16,465 bases of DNA from Candidatus Gastranaerophilales bacterium (GCA_947624665.1 CANQLK010000022.1:1-16465), one strand, 5' to 3'. Shown: positions 1 through 6,373, counted from the stretch's first letter. Numbers and translations are program-made. Notes: generated by a model not told the origin, from the sequence alone.

Positions 1-893
1 ATTATATAATAGGACTTGAAGCAGTTCTTGCCGATGGCACCGTTATTCATACGGGGTCAACATGTGCAAAAGATGTTACGGGTTACAATATGACTCAATT
101 GTTTGTAGGTTCGGAAGGAACTCTATGCATAGTTACTTCTGCCATTATTAAACTTATACCAAAACCCGAAGCCAAAAGAGTTATGCTCGCTTATTTTGAT
201 TCACTTGAAGATACGGCAAAAACGGTCAATGACATTATTTCTAACTTAATTACGCCTTCCGTTATAGATTTGCTTGATAAAAACACTTTAAAAACTACGG
301 AAGAATTTTATCCTTCGGGATTATTAACGGATAAGACAGCCGCTTTACTAATTGAAATAGACGGATTTAAGACCTCTCTAGACAGCCAATACGAAAAAAT
401 TATTCAAATATGCAAGGATAATAATTCATCATATATACAAACGGCAAACAATAAAGAGGAAGAAGAAAAAATATGGATAACAAGACGCTCATCATTTGGA
501 GCAACAGCGAAACTCGCACCAAATGTACTTACGGAAGATGTTGTTGTTCCGAGAGATAAAATTGTTACCCTTGTAAAAGGTATTTGGAAGATATGCGAAA
601 AGTATAACTTAAAAACGTGTATAATGGGGCATATCGGCGACGGGAATATTCATCCTAATTTTGCGTTGGATTTAAGAAACAATTTGGAGCGAAATAATTT
701 CCTGTCGGCAAAAAAAGAACTGTTTGAACTTGCACTTTCCTTAAACGGCAGGCTTTCAGGCGAACACGGTATCGGCAGCGAGAAATCCGCTTTTATTTCA
801 TCGGCATTAGATACTCATAATCTGGTACTTATGAAACGGATTAAAAACTTGCTTGACCCCAATAATATACTAAATCCCGGTAAAATATTTTAG
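1..893 (+). CDS. glcD: GlcD-like FAD-linked D-2-hydroxyacid oxidase/dehydrogenase, 3' part
   Basis: The reading frame is open from position 3 with no start codon in the window, so the gene begins upstream. The first ATG in the window (90) is internal, because the residues before it (GLEAVLADGTVIHTGS, then DVTGYN) belong to the FAD-binding domain typical of GlcD. The visible C-terminal half carries LFVGSEGTLG-type residues, then the FAD-oxidase C-terminal domain with GHIGDGNIHPNF and SGEHGIGSEK. The histidines and acid in these motifs bind the metal and substrate in the D-lactate/glycolate dehydrogenase family. The protein should oxidise a D-2-hydroxyacid such as glycolate or D-lactate to the 2-oxoacid with FAD. 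The exact substrate cannot be read from the sequence. The TAG stop overlaps the AGGAGG ribosome site of cutA, so the two are probably co-translated. Confidence 0.9.
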   Translation, partial: YIIGLEAVLADGTVIHTGSTCAKDVTGYNMTQLFVGSEGTLCIVTSAIIKLIPKPEAKRVMLAYFDSLEDTAKTVNDIISNLITPSVIDLLDKNTLKTTEEFYPSGLLTDKTAALLIEIDGFKTSLDSQYEKIIQICKDNNSSYIQTANNKEEEEKIWITRRSSFGATAKLAPNVLTEDVVVPRDKIVTLVKGIWKICEKYNLKTCIMGHIGDGNIHPNFALDLRNNLERNNFLSAKKELFELALSLNGRLSGEHGIGSEKSAFISSALDTHNLVLMKRIKNLLDPNNILNPGKIF

Positions 894-902
894 GAGGTTT
901 TT

Positions 903-1232
903 ATGTCATATTGTATTATTAACTGCACGGTAGAAAATAAAAGTACGGCTGTTGAGATTTCTAAAAAACTGCTTTCAAAAAAATTGATTGCTTGTTGTTC
1001 CATTATTCCTTCCGTCTTATCAGTTTATCATTGGAAAGGCGAAGTAAAAGAAGATAATGAGGTTTTGATGGTTATGAAAACCGAAACAGAGCTGTTTTCC
1101 GCAATCGAAGAAGAAATTAAAAAAATGCATTCTTATGATATTCCGGAAATCATTTGTATTCCTATTGTAAACGGGAACAGAGAATATCTTGATTGGGTCG
1201 ATAAAGAAACTAAAAATATAAAAAGAGGTTAA
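903..1232 (+). CDS. cutA: CutA divalent-cation tolerance protein
   Basis: This 109-residue protein has the full length and pattern of CutA1, a small trimeric cytosolic protein linked to copper/divalent cation tolerance. The visible family pattern is the N-terminal strand YCIINCTVENK, then KLIACCSIIPSVLSVYHWKG with the conserved W-K-G-E turn, MKT, and the C-terminal HSYDIPEIICIPI followed by YLDWV. The ATG at 903 follows a perfect AGGAGG at 892-897 that overlaps the upstream stop codon, so the start is secure. The metal specificity and true role of CutA proteins are unsettled, and the glcD-like neighbour gives no clear functional clue. Confidence 0.95.
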   Translation: MSYCIINCTVENKSTAVEISKKLLSKKLIACCSIIPSVLSVYHWKGEVKEDNEVLMVMKTETELFSAIEEEIKKMHSYDIPEIICIPIVNGNREYLDWVDKETKNIKRG

Positions 1233-1236
1233 TATA

Positions 1237-2121
1237 ATTTTCAGATTTGGTAAAAAACAACCTGAATATACCGTCAAAATGAAATATGACAAAACAAAAC
1301 CTTTAACAAAGAAAAATGTCATAGATTATTTAAGGTCTTTGAATATTGAAGTCAAAACCAATACAAAAGCAAGAGGGAATAACGGTTTATATCAAAAAAA
1401 CAGAATAGATATAGCTAAAGGTCTGGATGAAGAAAAAGCTATAAGCGTTTTGGTACACGAATTTGCTCATCATATTCATTACAGGATAGATAACGACTTT
1501 GTAAAAAAAGGCGGTTCTTTGGCGGTTTTATTTAATACCTCGGATATCACTCAAATTCATAGTGAACTTGTTAATATTACAAATTTAATCGATAAAAATT
1601 CAAGATTAAATATTTTTTTGAACGCAAAAGAACAAACTTCTTCAACCATAAAAAGTATGCAAAATTCAATAAAAAAAGATTATCCCGATTTTCAACGTTC
1701 AAAAAAATTTGTCGAATTTGAAAAATATATAAAGAACTCCGATGCGAAATATTTGGTTAAATATAATGCGGTAAGACTCGCTCAAGGGTTTTTCTTTAAA
1801 AAAGAGAGAATAATAACGGTAAAAAATATCGAAAATGATTTCCCTGATATGCCAAAAGCATTTCAAACATATATAAAAATGCGTTCATTACAGAGAAAAC
1901 AGGCAGGAATAACAAGAAGAATCAATAAATTAAATAAATATTACAACCGTCCCACCGAGCTTTTTGCAAGGTTTGTTCAGGGATTTTTTACTAATTACGA
2001 AACAGTTACAACGGTTGCACCTTATACCTCACAACGTTTTATAAAACTTTTGAATGAAGGTTATTATAAAGAATTGAAAGAGTTTTTTGAAATATTTCAA
2101 GGGTCAATAATACATAAATAA
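1237..2121 (+). CDS. HExxH zinc metalloprotein (ImmA/IrrE-like peptidase), possible AUU start
   Basis: The sequence VLVHEFAHHIHYRID holds an HExxH zinc site, and RPTELFARF near the C-terminus supplies a plausible third ligand glutamate, as in ImmA/IrrE-type and related gluzincin metallopeptidases. The middle is lysine-rich and helical, with no family I recognise. The first ATG is at 1279 (280 residues), but nothing like a ribosome site precedes it. The frame stays open back into cutA, and an AAGAGG at 1223-1228 sits 8 bases before an in-frame ATT at 1237 (ATA at 1234 is also possible). Starting there adds 14 residues, IFRFGKKQPEYTVK. I list the longer form, with 1279 as the conservative alternative. 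No helix-turn-helix partner regulator is adjacent, so a phage-repressor role is not supported. Function unknown beyond a likely zinc peptidase. Confidence 0.72.
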   Translation: MFRFGKKQPEYTVKMKYDKTKPLTKKNVIDYLRSLNIEVKTNTKARGNNGLYQKNRIDIAKGLDEEKAISVLVHEFAHHIHYRIDNDFVKKGGSLAVLFNTSDITQIHSELVNITNLIDKNSRLNIFLNAKEQTSSTIKSMQNSIKKDYPDFQRSKKFVEFEKYIKNSDAKYLVKYNAVRLAQGFFFKKERIITVKNIENDFPDMPKAFQTYIKMRSLQRKQAGITRRINKLNKYYNRPTELFARFVQGFFTNYETVTTVAPYTSQRFIKLLNEGYYKELKEFFEIFQGSIIHK

Positions 2122-2154
2122 ACACAGGGTTAATTAAACGGGTTTTTGTTGTAT

Positions 2155-2185
2155 AAAAAAACGCCTCTTATTGAGGCGTTTTTTT
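2155..2185. terminator. Bidirectional intrinsic terminator
   Basis: A 13-bp stem (AAAAAAACGCCTC with its complement) closes on a 5-base loop, with T-runs on both strands. It serves the metalloprotein gene on the plus strand and the flavoprotein/four-cysteine-protein pair on the minus strand. The stop codon of the minus-strand small gene (2168-2170) lies in the loop itself. Confidence 0.93.
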
Positions 2186-2347
2186 GGCTTGTTTTTCTTT
2201 TATATCAAGAACGGCATTGTGTGCTATTAAATACATAGAACAAGTTTTATAATTTTTCATATACCAAGCGCAATTTTCCTGTGCGCAAACAACATTTATT
2301 TCATTTCCTGCACTCATAAGAGGGCAAATAGGTATTTTTTCGCTCAC
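2168..2347 (-). CDS. Small four-cysteine protein (59 aa), GTG start
   Basis: This short gene uses a GTG start at 2347, preceded by a strong AGGAGG five bases upstream, and lies 12 bases after the flavoprotein stop codon. The two are surely co-transcribed. The product begins MSEKIPICPLMSAGNE and contains VVCAQENCAWYMKNYKTC, giving four cysteines at residues 8, 21, 26 and 36 (spacing C-x12-C-x4-C-x9-C). That could bind zinc or an iron-sulphur cluster. A lysine-rich tail ends at a TAA located inside the terminator loop. There is no signal peptide or membrane segment. I do not recognise a named family. Its fixed position behind an electron-transfer flavoprotein makes a redox or metal-binding helper role possible, but that is inference. 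It is a real gene, judged by its ribosome site, frame and spacing. Confidence 0.8.
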   Translation of the reverse strand: MSEKIPICPLMSAGNEINVVCAQENCAWYMKNYKTCSMYLIAHNAVLDIKEKQAKKTPQ

Positions 2348-2359
2348 AATAACCTCCTT

Positions 2360-3208
2360 TTATTTAACAAGAGCATCAGCTTTCTTAATCAAATTACAAT
2401 TTTCGCTTCTTCTTCTTTCTTCATCTTTATATATTTTAGTTCTGTTAATAACTTCATCAAAGTCAATTTTATGAGCATCAAAATCAGGGCCGTCAATGCA
2501 AGCGAATTTAACTTCGCCGCCGACTGTAATTCTGCAAGCTCCGCACATGCCTGTACCATCAATCATAATGGGGTTCATGCTGGCTTCAGTTTTAATACCT
2601 TTATCTTTTGTAAGGTTTGCAACAGCTCTCATCATAGGCATAGGGCCAACAGCGATAACATAATCAACTTTTTCATTTTCCATAATTTCGGCAAGGACTT
2701 CGGTTACAAAACCTTTATGACCCAAAGTACCGTCATCAGTGGCGATATGAAGCTGAGTACAGGCTGAAGCCATTTTATCTCTCCAGAAAAGTAAATCTTT
2801 ATTTCTTGCGCCCATAATCATGTGAACTTTATTTCCCGCATCGTGGAAAGCTTTGGAAATTAAATAACAGGGAGCTGCGCCGTAACCGCCTGCAACGCAA
2901 ACAACCGTACCGTATTTTTCAACTTCCGTAGGCTTACCTAAAGGGCCTACAACATCAAGAATTTCATCGCCGACTTCAAGCATGGCAAGTTTTTTTGTTG
3001 TATAGCCTACAGCCATAAATACAACGGTTAAAATGCCATGTTCTCTATCCACGTCAGCGATTGTAATAGGTACTCTTTCGCCTTGTTCTTCAACTCTGAA
3101 TATAATAAACTGTCCTGCTTTGGCATTCCTTGTTACATAAGGTGCTTCAAGTCTAAGTTCATATTGATTAGGACATAGTTCAATTTTTTCCAATATTTTA
3201 TAACCCAC
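2360..3208 (-). CDS. Ferredoxin-NADP+ reductase-type flavoprotein (NfnA/SudB/PyrK-like)
   Basis: This 282-residue protein begins with an FAD-binding barrel (GYKILEKIELCPNQYELRLEAP, then AGQFIIFRV and ERVPITIADVD). A Rossmann NAD(P)-binding domain follows (VVCVAGGYGAAP near residue 105), then IAVGPMPMMRAV. The C-terminal cysteine cluster (GTGMCGACRIT, then FACIDGPDF) holds a [2Fe-2S] centre. This order matches the small subunit of NADH-dependent ferredoxin:NADP+ oxidoreductase (NfnA), sulfide dehydrogenase SudB and the PyrK family. The usual large partner (GltD/NfnB-like), normally next door, is not in this window; the downstream neighbour is instead the four-cysteine protein. The start is GTG at 3208 with AGGAGG eight bases upstream. 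A TATAAT -10 lies at 3245-3250. Cytosolic. Whether it is bifurcating or a simple transhydrogenase subunit cannot be told. Confidence 0.9.
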   Translation of the reverse strand: MGYKILEKIELCPNQYELRLEAPYVTRNAKAGQFIIFRVEEQGERVPITIADVDREHGILTVVFMAVGYTTKKLAMLEVGDEILDVVGPLGKPTEVEKYGTVVCVAGGYGAAPCYLISKAFHDAGNKVHMIMGARNKDLLFWRDKMASACTQLHIATDDGTLGHKGFVTEVLAEIMENEKVDYVIAVGPMPMMRAVANLTKDKGIKTEASMNPIMIDGTGMCGACRITVGGEVKFACIDGPDFDAHKIDFDEVINRTKIYKDEERRRSENCNLIKKADALVK

Positions 3209-3244
3209 GGGTTAATCCTCCTTTTTGTTCTTACCATTGGAAAT

Positions 3245-3250
3245 ATTATA
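3245..3250 (-). promoter_or_regulatory. Probable -10 box for the flavoprotein gene
   Basis: Read on the minus strand this is a perfect TATAAT preceded by TGT, about 36 bases before the GTG start. No good -35 hexamer lies 16-18 bases upstream (the best there is TAATAA), so the call rests on the -10 alone. Confidence 0.45.
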
Positions 3251-3324
3251 ACATAAACATAAGTTAGTTATTATAATGTGGCGGAAAAATTTACGATTTA
3301 CCCTAAAAAATTAAAAAGAAAATA

Positions 3325-4254
3325 TCAGCAATCAATAACCCATTCATCAAGTGTATGCTCCATTGAGTTTTCCCAAGGAACCAAATTAAAAAATTCCTGC
3401 CCGCAATACCTGCAAAACGGCATGGGATTAGCCAGAAAATCTAATATCTCCGCTAAATTTTTTGTTTTATATATGTCAATATAATCAGTTTCCCCAACTT
3501 TAAACTTGGTTCCAAACCTTTTATTTAAATGATGAATATATGCAGGCATGTGACACGGATACAATTTCCCGTCAACATAATTGCTGCAGCCTGCTTTTGC
3601 TTCGCAGGACATATAAGCTTTTTCTATATCTCTTTCGCCCTTTTGACTTAAATTACTTTTGGAAAAATATTTTATCATATTTTCTTCTTCAGGAATTTGG
3701 AAACCTAAAATATTATATTCTTTTGTTTTTTTGTCGATATACTTATAGTCAACCTCAATCGGATAATATGACATAAATAAATATATTTCGTTTTTTTGCA
3801 TCGATTTCCAAAATGATTCGGGCATTTGTTTTAACAGGACACCATTTGTCACTAATGCTAACAGGGTAAAGGGTAAAATTTTTCTTGTAAAATCCATAAA
3901 ATCATTAACTTGAGGATGTAAAAGCGGTTCTCCGCCGAGGAAGTAAAAGCTTCTGATTCTTTTTTTTGTAACTTTTGCAAGTTGGCGCATATCCTTTTTA
4001 TACTGTTCAAAGTCATATAATTTTTTCTCCGCAATGCAAGAAAAATGACAGCAATATTTACAATTTAAATTGCAATGCTCTGCCAAATGGACTTCTGCGT
4101 GCTGTAAAAAGGGTTCTTTATTCCAAAAATCGTTGTCTTGAGATTTTGGAATTTGGTTGAGAAATTTTATCAATTTTTGTTTATAGGCAATATAAGCACA
4201 TAATCCGCCACCTGAAAGACACAAACAGTTTTTTATAAAATTTCTTCTTTTCAT
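3325..4254 (-). CDS. Radical SAM protein with SPASM-like C-terminus and Tat-like N-terminus
   Basis: A radical SAM core is shown by HCNLNCKYC (C61, C65 and C68 bind the [4Fe-4S]/SAM cluster) and GGEP at 107-110. More cysteines at 69 and 73, then 217, 223, 234, 281 and 284 (SCEAKAGC, YPCHMPAY, FCRYCGQ), suggest auxiliary iron-sulphur clusters of SPASM/twitch type. The N-terminus is odd for a cytosolic SAM enzyme: KRRNFIK followed by a short hydrophobic stretch (CLCLSGGGLCAYIAY), which looks like a twin-arginine signal or anchor. No ribosome site precedes the ATG; instead a promoter places the transcript start at the ATG itself. Proteins with similar CNLNCxxC-HF segments occur in surface-polysaccharide and peptide-modifying contexts, but the substrate here is unknown. 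It stands alone, divergent from rplU. The last residue is a cysteine. Confidence 0.88.
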   Translation of the reverse strand: MKRRNFIKNCLCLSGGGLCAYIAYKQKLIKFLNQIPKSQDNDFWNKEPFLQHAEVHLAEHCNLNCKYCCHFSCIAEKKLYDFEQYKKDMRQLAKVTKKRIRSFYFLGGEPLLHPQVNDFMDFTRKILPFTLLALVTNGVLLKQMPESFWKSMQKNEIYLFMSYYPIEVDYKYIDKKTKEYNILGFQIPEEENMIKYFSKSNLSQKGERDIEKAYMSCEAKAGCSNYVDGKLYPCHMPAYIHHLNKRFGTKFKVGETDYIDIYKTKNLAEILDFLANPMPFCRYCGQEFFNLVPWENSMEHTLDEWVIDC

Positions 4255-4260
4255 AAAAAA

Positions 4261-4289
4261 ATATTACGCATTATTCAAATAATTGTCAA
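4261..4289 (-). promoter_or_regulatory. Consensus promoter for a leaderless radical SAM mRNA
   Basis: On the minus strand a perfect TTGACA (4284-4289), a 17-base spacer and TAATAT (4261-4266) are followed by six T's and then the ATG at 4254. The usual start point, seven bases after the -10, falls on the A of the ATG, and no Shine-Dalgarno sequence exists. Confidence 0.82.
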
Positions 4290-4345
4290 TTTATGTCCAA
4301 TTTCGTGATTACTTCAACATGCTTAACAAAAGGGATTAGGCGGTG

Positions 4346-4374
4346 TTGACAATGGATTTTGTGCAATGTAAACT
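4346..4374 (+). promoter_or_regulatory. rplU-rpmA promoter
   Basis: TTGACA (4346-4351), a 17-base spacer and TAAACT (4369-4374). The expected transcript start is near 4381, giving a leader of about 89 bases before rplU. It is divergent from the promoter at 4261-4289, with about 56 bases between the two -35 boxes. Confidence 0.82.
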
Positions 4375-4412
4375 TTAAGCATAATGTACAATTATGAACA
4401 AATGTATAGATA

Positions 4413-4449
4413 GGTAAATCGCTGATAAATGCTGAAAGCTGCGATTGCC
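4413..4449 (+). promoter_or_regulatory. Candidate structured leader hairpin upstream of rplU
   Basis: AATCGC (4417-4422) pairs perfectly with GCGATT (4441-4446), and an outer GG/CC pair extends the stem across a small bulge. It lies in the transcribed leader just before the ribosome site. Ribosomal-protein leaders that bind L21 are known in other bacteria, so autoregulation is possible. I cannot match this to a known leader family by eye. Confidence 0.35.
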
Positions 4450-4469
4450 TCAAACGAAAGGAATAAATT

Positions 4470-4835
4470 ATGTTCGCAATTATCGAAACAGGCGGTAAAC
4501 AATATCAGGTTACTGAAGGACGTTACGTTGATATTGAATTGCTTGAAAATGAAGCAGACTCAAAAGTCGTTTTCGAAAACATCGTTATGCTTGTTAACGG
4601 CAAAAAATCAAAAGTAGGTCAACCTTATGTAAAAAATGCAAGCGTTGAAGGAACCGTTGTAAAGAACGATAAAACAAAAAAAGTTCTCGTTTACAAACAA
4701 AGAGCTAAAAAAGGCTACAGAAGAAAAAACGGACACAGACAAAACTTTACAAGAGTTATGATTAATAAAATCAGAACATCCGCAAAAGCTTCAAAAGCAG
4801 AAGCAGCAGAAACAACAGAAACAACGGCAGAATAG
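4470..4835 (+). CDS. rplU: 50S ribosomal protein L21 (bL21)
   Basis: The start MFAIIETGGKQYQVTEG is diagnostic of bL21, a 23S rRNA-binding protein of the large subunit. Other landmarks are VGQPYVKNASVEGTVV and YKQRAKKGYRRKNGHRQ, which contains the basic rRNA-contacting loop. The family core is about 100 residues. Here a short tail of K, A, E and T (KASKAEAAETTETTAE) brings it to 121 residues. The ATG at 4470 has AAAGGA seven bases upstream. It is the first gene of the classic rplU-rpmA operon, 26 bases before rpmA. An overlapping frame beginning at 4429 is not a gene. Confidence 0.98.
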   Translation: MFAIIETGGKQYQVTEGRYVDIELLENEADSKVVFENIVMLVNGKKSKVGQPYVKNASVEGTVVKNDKTKKVLVYKQRAKKGYRRKNGHRQNFTRVMINKIRTSAKASKAEAAETTETTAE

Positions 4836-4861
4836 AAAAATAAAATTTAAGGAGATATAAA

Positions 4862-5116
4862 ATGGCACATAAGAAGGGCGGCGGCTCAACAAAAAACGGT
4901 CGTGACAGTGAAAGTAAGCGACTCGGCGTTAAAAAATTCGGAGGCGAAGCTGTTACAACAGGTAACATTATTGTTCGCCAAAAAGGTACAAAATTCCATC
5001 CCGGTAATAATGTAGGCATGGGTAAAGATTATACTCTGTTTGCGCTTATTGACGGCGTGGTTAAATTTGAACCACATAGACGTGACCGTAAACAAGTCAG
5101 CGTTTATGCTCAATAA
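4862..5116 (+). CDS. rpmA: 50S ribosomal protein L27 (bL27)
   Basis: This is an 84-residue bL27, beginning MAHKKGGGSTKNGRDSESKR and carrying RQKGTKFHPGNNVGMGKDYTLFA and a VKFE segment. Its N-terminal tail reaches the peptidyl-transferase centre. The mature-type sequence starts right after the methionine, without the cleavable extension found in Staphylococcus-type Firmicutes, which argues mildly against a Firmicutes host. AAGGAG precedes the ATG. An intrinsic terminator follows 16 bases after the stop, closing the operon. The GTPase gene obgE, which often comes next, is absent here. Confidence 0.98.
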   Translation: MAHKKGGGSTKNGRDSESKRLGVKKFGGEAVTTGNIIVRQKGTKFHPGNNVGMGKDYTLFALIDGVVKFEPHRRDRKQVSVYAQ

Positions 5117-5132
5117 AATGTATTTATTTAAA

Positions 5133-5162
5133 AAAAAACGAACGAATAATCGTTCGTTTTTT
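5133..5162 (+). terminator. rpmA intrinsic terminator
   Basis: CGAACGA (5139-5145) pairs with TCGTTCG (5150-5156) around a four-base loop. The stem is extended by six A-T pairs and followed by a T-run to 5162. It is symmetrical and could also stop transcription from the other strand. Confidence 0.93.
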
Positions 5163-5185
5163 CCTTATAGAATTTGGAGTATTTC

Positions 5186-6217
5186 ATGAATAATTTAGGA
5201 TGTATTTTCCTTGAACAGGGAATAAATTTTGATTTAAATACCGTAACGGATTGCTGCATTATGCACAATGACCGCAGAGGACTTCCCGTTCTGATTGAAG
5301 ATTATAACGGTGAGCTTATTGACTGGGAAAAACTTTTTGAGACAAAATCAAAAAGAGTGGCTAAACAGTTAGAAAAAACAATCTATGACTGCGAAGGCTG
5401 TTATCATCTTAATGAATATAAATTCACATTTGAGAAAAAAATCTCCGAATTTCATTTCTCTCAATGCAGAGTTTGTAATGCAAAATGTATATATTGCAGC
5501 GATGAAAGCAGCAGTTCAAATATAAATTATAATCCGTATCCGGTGGTTAAAGATTTAATAGAAAAGGGATATTATAAACCGGGAGGTGAAGCAACGCTTC
5601 AAGGCGGAGAACCTACTATGATGCCGAATTTTGATGAACTGGTTGCTCTGTTGATTCAGCACGGAACTCAGGTCAGAATTCATACAAGCGGAATAAAATA
5701 CAGTCAGTCTATTTATGATGCGCTAAAACAGGATAAGGGAACGGTTGTTATATCTCTGGATTCAGGATGCAGTCTAACTTATGAAAGAATTAAACAAGTT
5801 AACAAGTTTATTGATGTTTGCAACAATATAAAAAAATATGCATCATCTAATTCTAACAATGTAATTATCAAGTATATTATATTGCCGGGACATAACGATA
5901 ATATTAAAGAAATTGATAAATTCTTTAAATTAATGAAACAATTTAATATAAATACAGTTGCGTTGGATATTGAAGTTCAATATGCAATGAAATATGAAAA
6001 TAAATATGTTTCACCGCATATATATCTGCTTGTTGATTATTTTGAAAAAATTGCCGCTAAAAATGGAATTAAAGTTATTACTTACAGTTTTCTTTCTTAT
6101 GTTCTTAAAAATAGAACAATAAAAAAATCAAAACTCATAGGCAATAAAATTTTTTATAGTTTTTATTTAAATAGAAAAAACGACAAAACTAAGAATTTAA
6201 GATATTACAGGTTATAA
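5186..6217 (+). CDS. Radical SAM protein with cysteine-rich N-terminal domain
   Basis: The radical SAM site is CNAKCIYC (C97, C101, C104), with GGEP at 140-143 and a partial TIM-barrel after it (VRIHTSGIKY, VVISLDSG, VIIKYIILPGHND). Ahead of the core lies a region with TDCCIMHN (C23, C24), a GLPVLIEDYNGELIDW segment and CEGC (C69, C72). This looks like a SPASM/twitch-type cluster-binding module placed before, rather than after, the barrel. The last 40 residues are strongly basic. The start chosen is ATG 5186, because TTTGGAG ends six bases before it; an in-frame TTG at 5174 overlaps that ribosome site. The gene begins only 24 bases after the rpmA terminator with no visible promoter, so it may depend on read-through. 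Substrate unknown; possibly peptide or sugar modification. Confidence 0.87.
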   Translation: MNNLGCIFLEQGINFDLNTVTDCCIMHNDRRGLPVLIEDYNGELIDWEKLFETKSKRVAKQLEKTIYDCEGCYHLNEYKFTFEKKISEFHFSQCRVCNAKCIYCSDESSSSNINYNPYPVVKDLIEKGYYKPGGEATLQGGEPTMMPNFDELVALLIQHGTQVRIHTSGIKYSQSIYDALKQDKGTVVISLDSGCSLTYERIKQVNKFIDVCNNIKKYASSNSNNVIIKYIILPGHNDNIKEIDKFFKLMKQFNINTVALDIEVQYAMKYENKYVSPHIYLLVDYFEKIAAKNGIKVITYSFLSYVLKNRTIKKSKLIGNKIFYSFYLNRKNDKTKNLRYYRL

Positions 6218-6221
6218 AATT

Positions 6222-6301
6222 GTAAAACTTTGTTATTATTATATGACTGTTGACATACTTTGGATTAATATATAAAATATATAACTGATAGCAAAGTTTA
6301 C
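6222..6301. repeat. Imperfect inverted repeat flanking a promoter
   Basis: GTAAAACTTTGTTAT (6222-6236) and ATAGCAAAGTTTAC (6288-6301) are inverted copies differing by one extra base and one substitution. They bracket the TTGACA/TAAAAT promoter. They may be a paired operator for a dimeric regulator, or chance in AT-rich DNA. Confidence 0.4.
6250..6278 (+). promoter_or_regulatory. Strong sigma-70-type promoter for the GNAT-like gene
   Basis: TTGACA (6250-6255), a 17-base spacer and TAAAAT (6273-6278). The predicted start is near 6285, leaving a leader of about 89 bases before the ATG at 6374. Confidence 0.78.
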
Positions 6302-6356
6302 GAAAAGGCCGATATATCAGAGTAATAATATAAAAATTCTCTTTCTTATGAGAGTT
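6285..6356 (+). promoter_or_regulatory. Candidate structured 5' leader
   Basis: The predicted transcript begins CTGATA (6285-6290), which pairs with TATCAG (6315-6320) around a purine-rich loop containing GCAAAG, ACGAAAAGG and GGCC. A second stem, AATTCTC (6335-6341) with GAGAGTT (6350-6356), lies just before the weak ribosome site AAAGG. Two stems in tandem in an 89-base leader could be a regulatory RNA. I could not match it to a named riboswitch. Confidence 0.35.
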
Positions 6357-6373
6357 AAAGGCAATATTAATTT

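Noticed and set aside
1020..1322. Minus-strand open frame opposite cutA
   Set aside because: It is antisense to a confident cutA, the translation is phenylalanine-rich shadow sequence, and there is no ribosome site.
4429..4617. Open frame of about 62 codons overlapping the rplU start
   Set aside because: It is out of frame with rplU, has no ribosome site, and lies over a sure ribosomal protein gene.
4771..5019. Minus-strand open frame opposite the rplU/rpmA genes
   Set aside because: It is antisense to two ribosomal protein genes, with low-complexity leucine-rich translation and no start signal.
5174..5185. TTG as the start of the second radical SAM gene
   Set aside because: The TTG overlaps the GGAG ribosome site that serves ATG 5186 at good spacing, so the ATG start is far more likely.
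6285..6320. Resemblance to a cyclic-di-GMP (GEMM) or other known riboswitch
   Set aside because: GCAAAG and GAAA-like elements are present, but the conserved order and the second helix of GEMM are missing, and no other class fits.
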